A stretch of 26,534 bases of DNA, from contig KN834782.1 of assembly GCA_000827265.1 (NCBI GenBank), forward strand, positions 211,544-238,077, in the 5' to 3' direction. The position numbers and the translations under genes were made by a program. Each line of letters opens with the position of its first letter. Position 1 is the first letter of the stretch. Of this stretch, positions 8,185 through 18,876 are shown in pieces. The stretch comes from Collybiopsis luxurians FD-317 M1 (Eukaryota > Basidiomycota > Agaricomycetes > Agaricales > Omphalotaceae). Under the pieces are notes generated by a model. The model saw nothing but the letters and a program-made list of their open reading frames with translations. It had not been told where the DNA came from and ran no database searches.

Positions 8185-10730
8185 TAGACAGTAAGAGTAT
8201 AATAGACTTTGTTGAGGGCCTCTTCAAACTGCTCTCACTCCAGTTCAGCCTTTTCCTGAGCCCAATGTCCATCTTCAGGTAAATTATATACAGCCTGCCG
8301 CCACCATGTCAATGCTGCAATTATGCTGGCAAATCCATTTTAACTGAATATATGGACATTGGACCAATCAAATCTATCTGATTGTTCATAGGAGATGAAG
8401 GAACCCACCACCTTGTCTCTACCTTCCAGTTGAATCCCTGCCCACCACAAAGTGAACTGTGTTGCAAATTTATCCACATCCAAGCTGTCTTTGGTTTTGA
8501 TATTCAAGGATGATGGCCAATAAACTGTGGAACATGCATGACCAATCCACTCTCCCACTGCTGTGGGTCAGTTTGTTGTACTGAACCTCCCTCTGTCCTT
8601 GAAATTCAATGCCTTTTCCTTCATAAACCAAGCTTGAACTAGCACTTTCCATTTCCTCTCATTATCACCCACAGCCTTGCAGAGTTCAAGTACTTGAGTC
8701 AGGTATTCTGGTGATGTTTTTGGAACCTTCGGATAGTCCACATTGGGAACATCTCCAACCTGCTTGCATATAGTAGTGGAGGGGTAGCTCATCCAACACA
8801 CTTCCTGATTTGTCTTGTTGATCATAGCAAGGCAGGAGGAGTAAACAGATTCAATTCTGCAGCAGAGACTTGACCCATAGAGTAATCCACCTGGTAAAAG
8901 CTTCAGACATGCTTCACTGATGCAAAAACATCATGGCGGTTCAACTTTCATTTCCCTTTGTGAGGCTCCCTGCTATTGATATTTATAGAATTCATCTCCA
9001 TAACTGAGCTTGCCCCATCAGACAGTGGCAGTGCCGGAGGAGAGCCCATTGGCAATGATGTCAAAGGCATTGAAGACCTTGCCAGTGGTGACAGTGGAGG
9101 TGTCTGAGATGTTGAAAAAGCAAACAGTGTGAGGGCAGAGGTGGGAGGAGATGTAGCAGAGTCAGGTACAATTGATTTTGAAGGAGGGGTTGGAGCACTC
9201 GCTCTTGGGGTGGAAAGTAATGCTAAGGCTGGGGTTCTACTATGGCCTGGCTCTGGCTGATCCTTCATTGCAACATGAGTTTCAGGCTGATCTGCTTTAT
9301 TCTCCAAAACTGGTGTCACCTTGGGTTTTGGTCTCCCCTTTCCCTTGGAGTTGAAACCACAGTTTGCATGCAAGTCTGTTGTAGAATCACCCACAGATGA
9401 CCATTGAACACCCTCTGATGGCAGAACATGACCATCAGTGTCAGTTGAAACAGAACCAGCAGGTCCCTGATCACCTAGCTCCTCACTGTCCAAGCTCTCC
9501 ACTCTAGTGCTGTCATCTGGCACAAAACTGCTGCCCTTTTGCTGTTCCGGCTTCAGTGCCCAAGAATGGCAGTCCTCCATAGCTACAATTCTTGATTTAA
9601 TAACATTTCCAAGAGAGGGAGCTGCTCAACTTACAATAGACCTTCTTACAGAACCTCTGGAGTGCTGGATGGATATGTTGTTTCCAGATCTCCCACTCCA
9701 TCTTCCCAAAATTCATGTCAGGTTCTTGTTTCAGGGCTCCACTGTATGCTCTTGAATTCACCATGTCAAACCTGAATACCAATAGACAAAGACAAGACAA
9801 TGTACATTACCACCTGTGACTTTCCTCCTCTTGCAGGCTCAGGCCCAACAACCCAGATCCCAACACACTATCCAGTATACTGATGGATTATATCTGCCAT
9901 ATCCTCCATGAAGTTGGGAAGGCTGTCAATGTGGCTGCAAGTCAAGGGTTAGAAAATGGGATACCAGTGCAGAAAGTGTGTCTAGCTTACAGTTGATGAT
10001 CCTCAGGGGCAGTAGAAGGAAGAAGTTTGATGATTCAGTTGAATTTGTTGCTCACATCCCAATATTCATTGAGGGCTTTCTGCTCTCACTTCCTTTGGTC
10101 CTCCACAGGCAGATTGTCAAAGCACCACATGACAGCAGACTGGTAGTCAGCTGCATTGGTGTTCAATTTTCTCAGTGAGGCAGTGGCAGAGTCCTTCTTT
10201 GTCTTTCTCTTGGTGCCCAACCCACTGATGTTGGCATCCTCCCATTTCTTCTCCACCTGTCTACACTCCTCAACACTCATCTCCTGGAATTCTTTCACCT
10301 TCTTCTCCTGTGCCCAAACCCAGTGAGCTGGTTGTTTTTGAGGTTTTGAGATTCTGATTCCTTTGAGTAAACAAGCTTTCATGGTGACTCCCTGGGTTAG
10401 TTTCCCTTTGCTGCTATGAGACATTTGCTTGCTAATCGGAGATGCCTTCTGCACCAGCCATGAGGTTCAGTGAAAGAGTTGGGAGAAATAAATTTAATCG
10501 AACATGTAAAGTGTGACAACATCACATACTTTGCCAATAACCTTCTTTTGCTCACCGGTGGCCATGTCACTTTTGATTCTTTCTTCATAAGCTTCCATAC
10601 CAACCTCTGGAAGAGGTGTCTCTTCATTGGGTGTGTCATTGTCAACACCCATTAAGTGCTCTTTGTTGGGATCCTCATCATCTGGCATTGCAGGATTGAA
10701 TTGCTTGAAGAAATGATGTGTTGTTCCCAA
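8185..10730 (-). pseudogene. KDZ-associated companion gene with C-terminal WW-type module
   Basis: Read in order on the minus strand: an acidic N-terminal segment (10730-10494); a Lys/Glu-rich segment containing PAHWVWAQEKKVKEF (10454-10086); a middle part with HQYTG...GIWVVGPEPARGG (about 9920-9830); NFGKMEWEIWKQHI (about 9730-9680); a long Ser/Pro-rich linker (9580-8948); and a C-terminal module with RWKVLVQAW-like sequence, VGEWIGHACS, FTLWWAGIQ and, after a stop, NGFASIIAALTWW (about 8340-8290). The end is near YYTLTV at 8185. The GPEP segment, linker and WI...WW...NGF...LTWW order is what I remember of a family repeatedly found beside KDZ transposases. Several frame changes and TGA/TAA stops break it. 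Whether the parts belong to one gene is inferred. Confidence 0.55.
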
Positions 10731-11469
10731 AATAAAAGCCTCCCAGTCCTCGCCATTGACTGTTTCCTTGTAATTTTGAAGGCATTCAGTCAGGAAATCA
10801 AGTCAGAGTCCTTTAAATGCAGGTTTGGCAGGCATTGAGTATTGTTTTTGAGGTTAGTCAAGCTATAAAGTGCAGGAAGAGTATGCACAGGGATGATAGA
10901 GTCTCACACTGCAGTATCTCATTTTACTGTTTATTTTTTCACCAATCTTGGGTCTATGGTGCCCTTTGCAATCTAATGGTTACCTACAAATTTGATTTTA
11001 ATCTTGGGAGATTTTTTCACACCTGGTTTTTCTCTCACCATTGATCATCATTCTATCCAACTGCTATGCCCCAATGACCTCAACAGCTTTGAGCTCAAAT
11101 TGAGAGGCACAATGGTATGTACTCTCCTTTTTTTTATTCATCTGACTCATTTTAACTGCTTTTACACTTCCTAGCTACTGATACTTGAGTGGAAATTGTC
11201 CACAAAGTAAGTTCTTCTGTTTCTGTACTGGGCACAGATTAATGATATTCTGGCTCCCAGAAACTATAACTGCCACCACCATCACTACTGTTTCTGAACA
11301 AGGGAATTTCATTCCACTGAACTCCTCTCTGCCATCTCTGCCAGGCTCAGCAGCCCTGTCTGTTCCTGCAACTGTGCAAGCTAGAACACACTCCTGCAAA
11401 CCTTCTACATCCTCCCATTCCTCACTGTCCATGACATCTTCCAGTCTTCCTTTGACCCAGAGATCTGTC

Positions 11470-11883
11470 CCCACCTGCCTTCCTCCATAGGTTCTTCATG
11501 GTCACACCACACATCCAGCTCCCATTGTCCCTACACCAGACCATTGATACCCCAGCCAGAAGACATTGTACAACCCACTTGTGCAGTTGGATCAAGATTC
11601 TATGTCATTTTTTGCAGGACCCATGTTAGCATCTTTGGTGACTGGCGAACCTTGATTCCACCCCTCACCCTTTTTTCTTCCTAACAATGCTTTGTATAGG
11701 CACTCTCAGACATACTGTTACACTCACAGGATCCCCTGTTCTCACCAATGTAGCTTCAATACCTTCGAGGAGGCACTGGCCCATTATACTGCTGCCTTTA
11801 ATGGCAATAGGTCGCCCCTTGAGATCTTGCCTGAACTGATGGATCTCAGTGCAGGGATGTTGAGACTGGCTTTGAACCAGTAG
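11470..11883 (+). pseudogene. RNase H1-like N-terminal (caulimovirus-VI type) domain fragment
   Basis: One frame from about 11540 gives RFYVIFCRTHVSIFGDW (11595-11645). This fits the first half of the small nucleic-acid-binding domain found at the N-terminus of eukaryotic RNase H1 (pattern YVV..G...GIF..W). After a presumed intron ending ...TATAG near 11698, a second frame gives CSFNTFEEALAHYTAAF, matching the second half (F.T.EEA..Y). The frame ends at TAG near 11883. No RNase H catalytic domain was seen nearby. Upstream sequence is Ser/Pro/Thr-rich. The fragment is probably part of a transposon gene; the domain call is from pattern only. Confidence 0.45.
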
Positions 11884-12501
11884 AATCTTTAGCCAACATC
11901 ATTGTTTAGTGTAGTTGTTAGTTGTAACAAGTTGAGCTCAAGAAATCTGATTTTTTTTCCTTAACCATGTATATTTGTTGCCTCGCACCGGTAAATCATT
12001 CTTTTCCTCTCACTCATGTCTGGCACCTGTGAACAACAACCTTCACCCTCTAGCCCAACCAGGGACAACAATATGGCCTCCCAAGAGTCTATAGACATCA
12101 ATATTGGTCCCACTAAGGGTGGAATTACAGCCTCTGTGGGTCAAACTTAAAACTTTATGCAGGACAGTGGGTGGGGTCATTCCAATCAAGTTTGGGGACA
12201 AAGTACCACTCCTTGGGGTACCAGTTGAGCTCCCCCCCTCCCTGAACATGCCATTTTTTGTATGCCATTGAATCATGTACAATCTGACCTTCATGAAGCT
12301 GTTCTTACCTGGGAAAGCCCCCCCCATGCATACCCATGCTCACAACAACATCAATATCAATGCATGGGCTGAGATTCAGTGTAGGTATGCTCATGTTACA
12401 TCTGTTCATGCTACTAACATGATTTCATTCCACCAGTGTTTTCCTGTAGTGAACAGGCCTGAACACTAAACATGCCTCTGCTGTCCTTCATGGGGATTGA
12501 G

Positions 12502-12720
12502 ATGGAACACTGTCTAGGTGCTGTGGCAGAGGTAATAATGGTTGCGGAGAGGGAGGAAAAATCACTGGATCAGGAGGTGGAGAATCTCCACTGTCAGTAT
12601 CAGGACTGTCTGTCTTGCAGAAGCTTAGCCCTCAATCAAGTATAGACCTTGCAAGAAACACAGAAGTGTCTTGAAGATCTGCTTCTCATTACACATGCCC
12701 ACCACCCTACATCTCACTAC
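12502..12720 (+). pseudogene. Short coiled-coil-like coding fragment
   Basis: From ATG 12502 the frame reads MEHCLGAVAEVIMVAER with regular hydrophobic spacing and Glu/Gln-rich sequence, broken by TAG 12643-12645 and continuing to about 12720. It may be a further exon of the plus-strand gene at 11470-11883. Not identified. Confidence 0.3.
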
Positions 12721-12789
12721 AAAGCTTCAAGTATGATAGTATTTGTATCTTTGTTAATACATATTGTCTGCTATTACCTTCACCTGCAT

Positions 12790-13290
12790 AAGTAGCAGCA
12801 CTGAGATATCCCTCAAGTCCAATTTAGTACCATGTTTCTTGAATCATCTTGCACCTGCTCGATTTCCCCACAAATTTTTTTGACTGCAGAATATTGCATC
12901 CAGAACTTCAGCTTGGATTTATCAGTCTTGGAAAAAATGACCCACCACTGCAATAGGTGGATAGAACATAAACTGACTTTCACACTCTGAAAGGTCTGCA
13001 ACCTTGAGCCTGAGCAAATGCCACTTCATTTCACACCAGATGGTACAACGCTGAGGGGTCTCTTCATGCCAGTCACCCATTGTTTGAATATTGAAATGCT
13101 GGAGTAGATTGTCAATAGCCTGCTGCTCCAGGTCCCCTGTCAGAGCTACAGGAAAATTTTCTGGAATGGGATGAATGCCTGCCAGGTTAGGACCTCCAGC
13201 ACTTTCTGATACAGGGCTCCTGTAGTCAGGTAACTGTTCAGGCCAGCTGTAGTAAGGTGACATGTTGTGAAGTCTGAGCATGTGGGTGTC
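12790..13290 (-). pseudogene. Unidentified minus-strand coding fragment
   Basis: A frame of about 120 codons is open (13281-12922; ...NLAGIHPIPENFPVAL..., ...CTIWCEMKWHLLRL...). After two adjacent stops (TGA TAA) it continues in the same frame to about 12790 (LDAIFCSQKNLW, LDLRDISVLLLMQ), where GTGAAG could be a splice donor. It lies downstream of the KDZ transposase start on the same strand and could be its C-terminal part or a separate gene. I do not recognise it. Confidence 0.35.
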
Positions 13291-13790
13291 AATGCTATGG
13301 ATGTAAAATGAAACTTGAGAACCTACTTGGGAAGCCTGTAGGTAGATGCTTCAGACCAGTGGCTAAAAGTATAAGTGAGTATCTCGGAGAGGCCAATGTT
13401 GTTTTGATACTCACTTCTGCATTGCAGTGTCCCAAGTGTAGGTACAACCACTACAAAAATTATCTGTTAAATACCTGGAAATTGTATTTTCGCTCCCTTA
13501 TGTTCCATGCATAGGAAAAAAATGGACAAATTGGCAAATTCATTCTGAACCTGGACATACTAGATGTATTTACAAATATACACATTTATTTCTCCATCTC
13601 TTCTTCCTCAACCTTGGCTTCTTTCTGATTTTTCCAAGCATCCCTACAGATAATCATTAGCACTCAATGTAATCTCTACACCCTAATCAAAGTTACCTTT
13701 TCCTTGCTCGATACTACATGTCTGTTTTCTTGTGTTGTGCTTCTTCTTCACACATCAGGATATGTGCTTGCAATTGCTGTGCAGCAATCT

Positions 13791-13828
13791 GTTGCAATTT
13801 TACACCCAGCTTGGGTGTAAATTTCAAC
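13791..13828. repeat. Short inverted repeat with tiny loop
   Basis: GTTGCAATTTTACACCCA and GTTGAAATTTACACCCA face each other around a GCT loop; the inner 10 bp (TTTACACCCA/TGGGTGTAAA) pair perfectly. It could be a hairpin, a transcription end or a remnant of a small inverted-repeat element. Confidence 0.5.
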
Positions 13829-13829
13829 C

Positions 13830-15478
13830 CTCATTTCTCAAGCCCAAGATAGAACACATTACTAAAAAGATATCTCAGTGAACATGTAACAATATCACAA
13901 TGGAGAAAAAATACATGATCTTTCTTCCATTGGATGCTGCGTCATGCCCAATTGGATGCACTCCTGCTGTCACTTTTCCACAAAGTAATCCATGAGTGAG
14001 AGCATTTCTTCATTGAAGGATAACTCAATCTCATGCTGCTCTTCATTCCCAGAAACATCCAGGTAGCTCGAAGGTACTTTGTAGCCAATGATGTCATCCA
14101 GAAGATTGTAGATGCTGGGCCAAGAGGTCATAATTATGACCAAAATGATGGTTTGTGACAGATGTAGATGACAATCATAGAATTTCCAATAAGTCATAAC
14201 CACTTGCTAAAGCATAACTTCTGGTGCACAGGAGTGTAAGGTAATCTGACCAAAAGGCTCAATATACATTGAATGTACTCCATAACTATTGGGCTGGGGA
14301 GCCTTGTACCTTCTTTGACCTGCATTGGCAATGCTGAATGCTGAGAAGAGCAAATTTCAGTGAGTGGAATTGACACTTACCTGTACACACAGGCTTTCAT
14401 TGCCAGATCTTCCCTGTGGTGAACCCAATAATGAAACCCACTTTTTCTTTGCAAAGACAGAAACATATTGTGTTCCTCCAGCAACAGACTTTCCCAGTTG
14501 TCCTTGCATCTGCTTTCATTGTCAATGAAGTGTATTTACTGTGCAAGGTGGCAATGTTACCTCAGTGTTTGCTTTTGAGTGGCTTCCAGCTTTGCATCTC
14601 AATTCCTGGTTAGACCACATCAAATGTGAGTGTGATGTATGCTGGAATTCTTGAGGGGATGTTGATACAGACCTCTGGTAATATTTGTGGTCCTTTTGGC
14701 ATTTTCTCTTGCATCTGATCTCTTCTTGATGTGACTCTCAATGACAGTGGATTTCATCCAGAAGTTCCCATGTAGTCCATCCCTCATCCAGGAGTTTGTG
14801 CATTTCCTCCAGAGACATTAGTTCTTCAATTGGAATATCCTCTATAGGCATTGTTTCCAAATTCTGGCAAGCAAAAGTGGTGGTTGAGAGTAGCTGTGAG
14901 AAATGCATAGCTGGAAGCCCCAGCTCATTTCATAGCCACTGAAAATGGAATGTTGCTACTCCAGGTGGAATGTTGCCATGACATGGCACTTGCTACCTGT
15001 AAGTGGCATTAGCTGGTCATCCATTCATGATCTACACCAGATTATGGGATTTAAACATGAGATATTGGTGTCAGGGGTCCCTAATATGGTAAATGAAGGT
15101 TATTTGGAGCAATGGTATGAACCTTGTTTGCTGCAGATTCAAGTAATGGTCAGCATTGACAGTACATGCTTACTTGTTCAGTTCCCCAGGAAGTCCATGG
15201 TAAGTCCATTCTGCACATATCACCAAGTTGATTGACCATCATTTGTCTGTTCGACATTCTGTTGGCTAATGATTCCAATTGCAGCCTGAACTACCAATTG
15301 ACAAGACTCCCCAATCTGCATGTTCCAATGCTATAAACAGTTGGATTCAGGCTGAGGAACAAAGCTGCAACCTGTTACACCTTGCAGTGTAAATCACCCA
15401 ATTAGGTGAGGATTCAATGGTATGCATGGATAGGCAAGGGATCTAAGGATTGACAAGTATCCCTAAAACACAGGATGT
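13830..15478. other. Region between KDZ start and downstream fragments: no readable gene
   Basis: By position this should hold the central and catalytic part of the minus-strand transposase. Short coding-like pieces occur on the minus strand (for example SWPSIYNLLDDIIGY near 14110-14065), but stops and frame changes are too frequent for me to locate catalytic residues. Nothing else recognised. Confidence 0.4.
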
Positions 15479-16377
15479 TCAGATACAGTAGGACAGACTG
15501 ACTTTGTGAATACCATTCCAGTGAAGGATATGAAATAGTTTGTTACAGGGAATGGGGTTTGTACAGGTCATTTAGTGATGGCTCAGCTGTATCTTTAGGC
15601 CTAATGACTTTAAGGATGTTTTAATGAAACAATTCCCCTGCCATTCCTAACATATCAAACACTATCAGTTTTAATTCCTGACATTGAGTTTTAATGATCA
15701 GATGTACCAGTATACAATGAAAAGGGTTGATTCTGTGTCTGTGCAAGCAACAGGTCTTGCAAACCAACTCTTCTCCAAAACAATCCTGACACCAAAATCT
15801 TGCCTCCCCACAAGAGGGCTTCTTCTGGAACCAGCACTCTGAACAACCATCTTGTTTCACAAAGTCTCCACGACCTTTGTGGTGAAGTATTTCATCCAAA
15901 AAATTATCTTGCAAATGGACATGCCAGAACTGATGAGGTCAAATCTAAGGTAGACCAGAATAAGTCCAGCCCAACCTTGCAGGAAGTGAAAGATTATGAA
16001 GTCACTGCATGAATTGTCCTCTGCCTCTGATTCTGGTGTGATTTCAATAAGGATTCCCCTGCTTGGATTCCCCAAGCCCCTCCATCCACATTGACCCATC
16101 CTTCACTGCCCTCTGTATCTTCGCTGAAGATGGGTTGATTCAATTTCTTCTCAAACAACTGGCCAGTACAGTCAAGACCAAAATTCTCACAAAATTCAGG
16201 CTCCAAAGTCTTCCTGTCTGTCCAAGCCATGCTTCCTTTTTCAGGGGAGACTGGAACCAGTCATTTGATATTGCAGGGGCCTGTGACTGCTTCAGTTGTT
16301 GGAAGCTCCCAGAAACCCTCTTCCACTTCCATGTCCTCCTTAACCACTCATTTTCTCTTCTTTTTGGCCTTGTTCAT
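15479..16377 (-). pseudogene. KDZ transposase N-terminus with CxC2 cysteine cluster
   Basis: Start is ATG 16377 (MNKAKKKRK, a basic head), followed by an acidic Trp/Pro-containing region (EDMEVEEGFWELP, MAWTDRKTLEPEF). After frame changes comes NFLDEILHHKGRGDF (about 15910-15865), the usual lead-in to the CxC2 cluster of KDZ transposases. The cluster CSECWFQ...CQDCFGEELVCKTC...HRHRINPFHCI follows (about 15850-15720). Next is LHWNGIHKVSLSYC near 15530-15485, matching the conserved NG-[IV]-H...[FY]C element that follows the cluster, then TGA 15481-15479. Two TGA stops also lie in the head. The enzyme family moves DNA by a DDE-type RNase H fold; the catalytic part was not readable here. Clearly dead. 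Confidence 0.75.
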
Positions 16378-16379
16378 GA

Positions 16380-16810
16380 GGAATGAGGATCAGAATGTTT
16401 TGGACATGGAGGGATGAGGACAGGCCATAGCTGATGGAAGAAAAATCATGCTAATCATGTGGTAGATGGGATGGCATATCTCTGTCACTGTTGGTCCCTT
16501 TATTCTCCAACTTCTTAATCTTCAGAAACTAAATGATGCATATGGGTGGTCAGGCAACTCACTACCTTCAATTTCAACCAATATATTACTTTTTCTCCCT
16601 ACAATCTGGTTTTTTCAACACAGTCAGTGGGACAGATCTCCACAGCTTAGCAGCCAGATGAGGCTAATATGCTGCTCCATTACAATAAAACCCTCAAAAA
16701 CCCACATATAGCTGCCTATCTTTTCTCATCTCATCCTCTCTATCTTATACACCACCAGGTACTGCATATTGTTACACTAATGTTCCCCTATCCTAACTTT
16801 TGGTTTTTAG
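16380..16810. other. Gene-free stretch between divergent genes
   Basis: This separates the minus-strand transposase start (16377) from a plus-strand frame beginning at 16811. It contains a CACATATAG word (near 16701) and pyrimidine-rich sequence that could be a shared promoter region. No gene seen. Confidence 0.3.
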
Positions 16811-17328
16811 ATGTCCCCTAATCCTTTCAAGCCAACTGACTCTCTCCATTTCACAAGAAACAACAAATTTCTCATTTGCCCCTGCAGCTGGCCCAACAAA
16901 AAAAGCATCTTCATAACCCACCTTTACCTGTCACATCCTCACCACTGCCCCCAAGTTCCCCACCTGTTCCTAGCTCCCCTCACCCTGTCGCAACCTTACC
17001 ACTCTCACCAAGCTCCCCTCTCCATTCAAGCTCACCTTTGCCCATTGCAACCCCACTTCTCCCACTGAGTATCCTGCTCCATTCTCACTCTCTACCTCCC
17101 CCTTTGTTGCCAATGTTACCTGTGAGTGCATCCCCAGTTAGGCCGCTCCCTCCTCCACTACCTCCCTTGGATGAAGTTGTGCTGTCATCGGACCCAGTTG
17201 AACAAGAGGAGCAAGTGTTCCACAACTTTGTTGAACAATATTATGGAGAAAAGTCCATTACTTGCTCTTTCAGGAATTCAGGGTGTACCAACACAGTCCA
17301 GAAATTGCCCACTCCTGGAACTACTTGA
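16811..17328 (+). pseudogene. Pro/Ser-rich coding-like frame, unidentified
   Basis: ATG 16811 opens a frame (MSPNPFKPTDSL) that, after one frame change near 16880, joins a 150-codon frame. The latter is very rich in Pro, Ser and Leu with repeated PSSP-like words and an acidic end (DEVVLSSDPVEQEEQVF) followed by a Cys-containing tail ending at 17328. It could be the disordered N-terminal part of a transposon gene. Low-complexity pyrimidine-rich DNA can also give such frames by chance, so confidence is limited. Confidence 0.3.
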
Positions 17329-17758
17329 ATGTTTAAGTCAAGCCTCATTCTGTTATGTTGCCTTCTGAATCCCTTCTCTTTCAATTTTGTAGGTTAACAG
17401 CAAACCAAATAGTTTGGGTATGGGAAATATATACAGGTACTCACTTGTTAGGATACTATTTTACTTCACACAGCGATATAATCCTTCTTTCACCCCTTCC
17501 TTGTGTTTTGTCTGTTTCATTGCTTTGTTCAAAGAAAATGCTAAACATATATATATATTTGGTCCACAATGTACACTAATTGATGGAGGCCACGAGATGA
17601 TAATTGAAGTTATTGCTTCTAGCCAACTTCTAGCACCTAGTTTGTGTATCTGTTAGTCAGTATGTGGTCTCCATTAGTGAAGATCCATGAGACTTCTGCC
17701 ACTGCATGCAAAGATGAGTTAGGTGGTGGTAGGTGGAGATGAAGAGACTGCCAAATTT
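17329..17758. other. No gene seen
   Basis: AT-rich sequence with a short TA repeat (near 17549-17560). A TTTTGTAG word at about 17385-17392 could be a splice acceptor for the upstream frame. No recognisable protein. Confidence 0.4.
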
Positions 17759-17985
17759 CAAAACAAACAGAAAAAAAACAAAAGCTTGGCTACATGAAGG
17801 AAAAAGTAGCCCAGGGATAAGAGAGTGTGTGCTGCTCATATGTCAACTCAACAAAGTGACTGCCCAAGTCCACACACACCCTCACCCTGAGCCACATGCC
17901 TGTATGTAGGATTCGAACCTACTGCAATACACAGCTAAGTGCCATGTGTTGCAAGACATGCAAACCACTGGTCTAAATGGGCAAT
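17759..17985 (-). mobile_element. tRNA-derived SINE relic 2
   Basis: On the minus strand AGACCAGTGGTTTGCATGTCT (17974-17954) forms a D arm with a 4-bp stem (AGAC/GTCT) and A-box features. GTAGGTTCGAATCCTAC (17922-17906) is a perfect T arm with a 5-bp stem and the consensus B box. The acceptor stem does not close, and about 150 nt of unrelated body follow, ending in a T-rich tail (A-rich on the plus strand, 17759-17783). This is the layout of a SINE rather than a tRNA gene. The preserved CG in the B box is notable in otherwise CpG-poor DNA. Confidence 0.7.
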
Positions 17986-17989
17986 GATG

Positions 17990-18334
17990 AATGAATAACT
18001 ATGATGAACTTTTTCAGAATAATAATTTACCAGATCCACTTGACCTGATGCCTAATAACCCAATCAAAAACATTCGTACCAGGGAATCATCACCTAGCTG
18101 AGTTATATAGTCTACCTGCAGGAAGGCATAAAAGGTTGTAATTCAGAGGTTGATACTCTATGCTACAGCCTGATGGAACTGCTCCTACTGTCAGAACAAG
18201 CTGAGGTGGTGGGGTACTCAAATATGTACCAACAATTCTTCACATATGACAGTCATTGAGTTGTACCAGCACAGAGGGGTATTAGTATGCAAATTGGTGA
18301 CTGGAACTTGGTCATACAGCCTGTGTTCAGTCAT
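17990..18334. other. No gene seen
   Basis: This lies between SINE relic 2 and the truncation point of the second gypsy element. Both strands are full of stops and no RT motif is readable on the minus strand where it would be expected. Confidence 0.4.
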
Positions 18335-18720
18335 TCATACTGTCAGAACCCTCCAGGGTATGTGTTCTATCACTGGCATTTCAACAGGAAGGAAGTACTT
18401 GTGCTTGAACTGACCCTTTTCCTCCTCCACCCATGCAAATGCTTTATCATGTAGCATCATAAGGTGGTGGATTGCTGCCTTCTCATCAGGCCAAAGGAAG
18501 TCATGGTCATGTATGCTATTGATATACTTCTTGCACTCCTGGGTATACTGATCAGTAGGAACAAATGGTGGAGGGTTTGGATTCGAGGTAGGAAGATATT
18601 CAAATGGATTGGATGGAAAATGTCTGACAATACAGAACCTTTCTGGTAATGTTGCATATACAGGCTGTGTACATCAATGAACCAGCCTGTAACACTGATT
18701 CAAAACTGCATAAATTGGAA
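18335..18720 (-). pseudogene. pol: Gypsy pol segment upstream of RT, truncated
   Basis: The frame gives ATLPERFCIVRHFPSNP (about 18650-18600), PPPFVPTDQYTQECKKYI, HDHDFLWPDEKAAIHH, AFAWVEEEKGQF and FLPVEMPVIEHIPW (to about 18350). These are the conserved lead-in to RT in Agaricomycete gypsy pol. The usual continuation into the RT fingers is not found: TGA and unrelated-looking sequence follow. The break is either a deletion or insertion near 18335, or heavy decay. Confidence 0.75.
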
Positions 18721-18876
18721 TGAGTGAGAGTTATCATTGGGAATGAAAGGAAGAGTATGTAAATTTATAGGTAAGGAAGGGAGAACCTATCCGAGGGATA
18801 CTGATGGTAAAGGAATGTCTTTTTGATTTAGTAGATAAGGAAGGGGGCAATTTGCAGCCAGAAACAGCTGCACAAT

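Larger units (their letters stand above)
5817..17330. mobile_element. Decayed multi-gene KDZ-type DNA transposon (probable extent)
   Basis: This region has genes on both strands, all broken, with almost no CpG. It contains the N-terminus of a KDZ (Kyakuja-Dileera-Zisupton) transposase with a CxC2 cluster, and two protein families that I recall as frequent neighbours of KDZ transposases in Agaricomycetes. Left and right termini were not found: the left end was displaced by the gypsy insertion and the right end is a guess. It may be a mosaic of more than one element. Confidence 0.5.

Noticed and set aside
14945..15235. 96-codon plus-strand frame starting MECCYSRWNV
   Set aside because: It lies opposite the expected transposase body in CpG-depleted DNA, has no motif and no neighbouring exon; treated as chance.
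5817..17330. A TET/JBP oxygenase gene, expected because KDZ elements may carry one
   Set aside because: I looked for the H-x-D iron-binding and FxGG-type motifs on both strands and found none that were convincing.
17549..17560. Short TA repeat
   Set aside because: Too short to be a meaningful microsatellite.
17906..17985. Functional tRNA gene on the minus strand
   Set aside because: The T and D arms fold but the acceptor stem does not close, and a long body with a T-rich tail follows.
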